A stretch of 6,663 bases of DNA from NCBI GenBank assembly GCA_041569895.1, contig JBFFXF010000352.1, forward strand, positions 1 to 6,663, written 5' to 3'. The position numbers and the translations under genes were made by a program. The notes beneath the pieces were generated by a model that searched no databases, had not been told where the DNA came from, and worked only from the letters and a program-made list of their open reading frames with translations. Every line of letters begins with the position of its first letter. The stretch's first letter is position 1. This document shows positions 5,874 to 6,663 of this stretch, piece after piece. This DNA is from JBFFXF01 sp041569895 (GTDB taxonomy: Bacteria > Planctomycetota > UBA8108 > JACQVS01).

Positions 5874-5878
5874 ATCAG

Positions 5879-6663
5879 ATGACATGTCGCGCCCTCGTAC
5901 TCAGGACCGCCGGCACCAACTGTGATCTCGAGACCGCGCATGCGCTCGAGCTTGCCGGGGCGGTGGCGGAGCGTGTTCATGTTCGCGCGTTGCTCGATGG
6001 CGGGCGCCGGCTCGACGAGTTTCAGATTCTCGTCTTGCCGGGCGGGTTCGCGTACGGGGACGACCTCGGGGCGGGGACGGTGCTCGCCAATCAGCTGCGG
6101 ACCCGTCTCCGCGATGCGCTCGAGCGCTTCGTCGCGGACGGTCGCCAGGTGATCGGCATCTGCAACGGCTTCCAGGTGCTCGTGCGGCTCGGCGTGCTGC
6201 CGGGCGCTCCCGGCGGCATCGGAGAGAAGGAGGTGTCGCTCGTCGAGAACGAATCGGGGCGGTTCGAGGACCGGTGGGTGCGGCTGCGCGCCGAGACCTC
6301 GAAGTGCGACCTGCTCGAGAGGGGCGAGATCCTCGAGATGCCGGTGGCGCACGCCGAGGGTCGGCTCGTGGTGCGCGACGCGGAGCTTCTCGAGCAGCTT
6401 CGCGAGAACGATCAGATCGCGCTGCGCTACGTCGATAGCGACAACGACGCCGGCGGTGGCGCCGACCCCGGCTACCCCGCGAATCCGAACGGGTCCGTCG
6501 ATGCGATCGCGGGTCTGACGAGCCCCTGCGGCAACGTGCTCGGCCTCATGCCGCACCCCGAGCGCAACCTCCGCGCGCTGCACCATCCCGAGTGGACCCG
6601 CCGGCGGGTCGCCGGGACGACGCGCGACGACTGGCGGCTCGGCGACGGCTACCGTATCTTCGC
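5879..6663 (+). CDS. purQ: FGAM synthase glutaminase subunit PurQ, 3' end cut by window
   Basis: Class I glutamine amidotransferase subunit that hydrolyses glutamine and passes ammonia to PurL for the FGAR-to-FGAM step. The 261 visible residues include the N-terminal LRTAGTNCD (8-16, matching the family's R-x-x-G-T-N-C-D), LPGGFAYGDDLGAG (53-66), the nucleophile elbow GICNGFQV with Cys95 (93-100), PVAHAEGR (155-162), YPANPNGS (199-206) and MPHPER with His226 and Glu228 (224-229), which completes the catalytic triad. The frame has no stop before the window ends. The visible part already exceeds the roughly 225-230 residues of Bacillus-type PurQ, with extra sequence after MPHPER (Arg/Trp-rich, 230-261), so it belongs to a longer form. 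The ATG is supported by GGAGG five bases upstream. It follows purL by 351 bp, all repeat element B, rather than overlapping or abutting it; the two products should act as one complex. Confidence 0.95.
   Translation, partial: MTCRALVLRTAGTNCDLETAHALELAGAVAERVHVRALLDGGRRLDEFQILVLPGGFAYGDDLGAGTVLANQLRTRLRDALERFVADGRQVIGICNGFQVLVRLGVLPGAPGGIGEKEVSLVENESGRFEDRWVRLRAETSKCDLLERGEILEMPVAHAEGRLVVRDAELLEQLRENDQIALRYVDSDNDAGGGADPGYPANPNGSVDAIAGLTSPCGNVLGLMPHPERNLRALHHPEWTRRRVAGTTRDDWRLGDGYRIF

Noticed and set aside
2534..6586. Open frame of 1350 codons on the minus strand opposite purL and purQ
   Set aside because: It is antisense to two clearly recognised genes, is rich in Arg/Glu/Ala, and runs through the repeat element. 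Long antisense frames are expected opposite genes with strongly GC-biased third positions.

Overview
The window is GC-rich bacterial DNA. It holds four protein genes, all on the + strand, and its gaps are filled with unusual short-period repeats. The predicted outer-membrane barrel protein (porin O/P type, with an AxA signal peptide) shows a Gram-negative envelope. The fused PurS-PurL enzyme with a separate PurQ, and the four-helix-bundle (23S rRNA IVP-like) tail at the left edge, fit a myxobacterium or another deltaproteobacterium-like lineage. That placement is inference from gene types only; no marker gene is present.

Layout: 3-125 is the C-terminal end of a four-helix-bundle protein, followed by a strong hairpin terminator (149-183). 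From 184 to 759 there is no credible gene: a perfect 12-bp inverted repeat (285-331), then about 360 bp dominated by 6-bp-period repeats that turn into 7/14-bp-period repeats. 760-2124 encodes the porin. 2125-2503 is a gap carrying composite repeat element A (about 2131-2386), followed by a less repetitive stretch that probably holds the purL promoter. 2504-5527 is purL (PurSL type, 1007 aa). 5528-5878 is composite repeat element B, in the opposite orientation to A. purQ starts at 5879 with a good Shine-Dalgarno and runs off the right edge.

PurSL and PurQ together make formylglycinamidine ribonucleotide (FGAM) synthase, the fourth step of de novo purine synthesis: PurQ releases ammonia from glutamine and PurL uses it with ATP to amidate FGAR. 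The genes are adjacent and co-directional, but the repeat element pushes them about 350 bp apart. The porin and the four-helix-bundle gene have no evident link to purine synthesis.

The most notable content is the intergenic repeat family. Elements A and B share an approximately 80-bp core (69 of 80 aligned columns identical by hand count) with three CGCAGATT-like octamers about one helical turn apart. Outside the core both follow the same order of hexamer tracts, a GTCTCTGTCC-like tract and CGAGGA-type ends. The long gap before the porin holds related tracts without the core.
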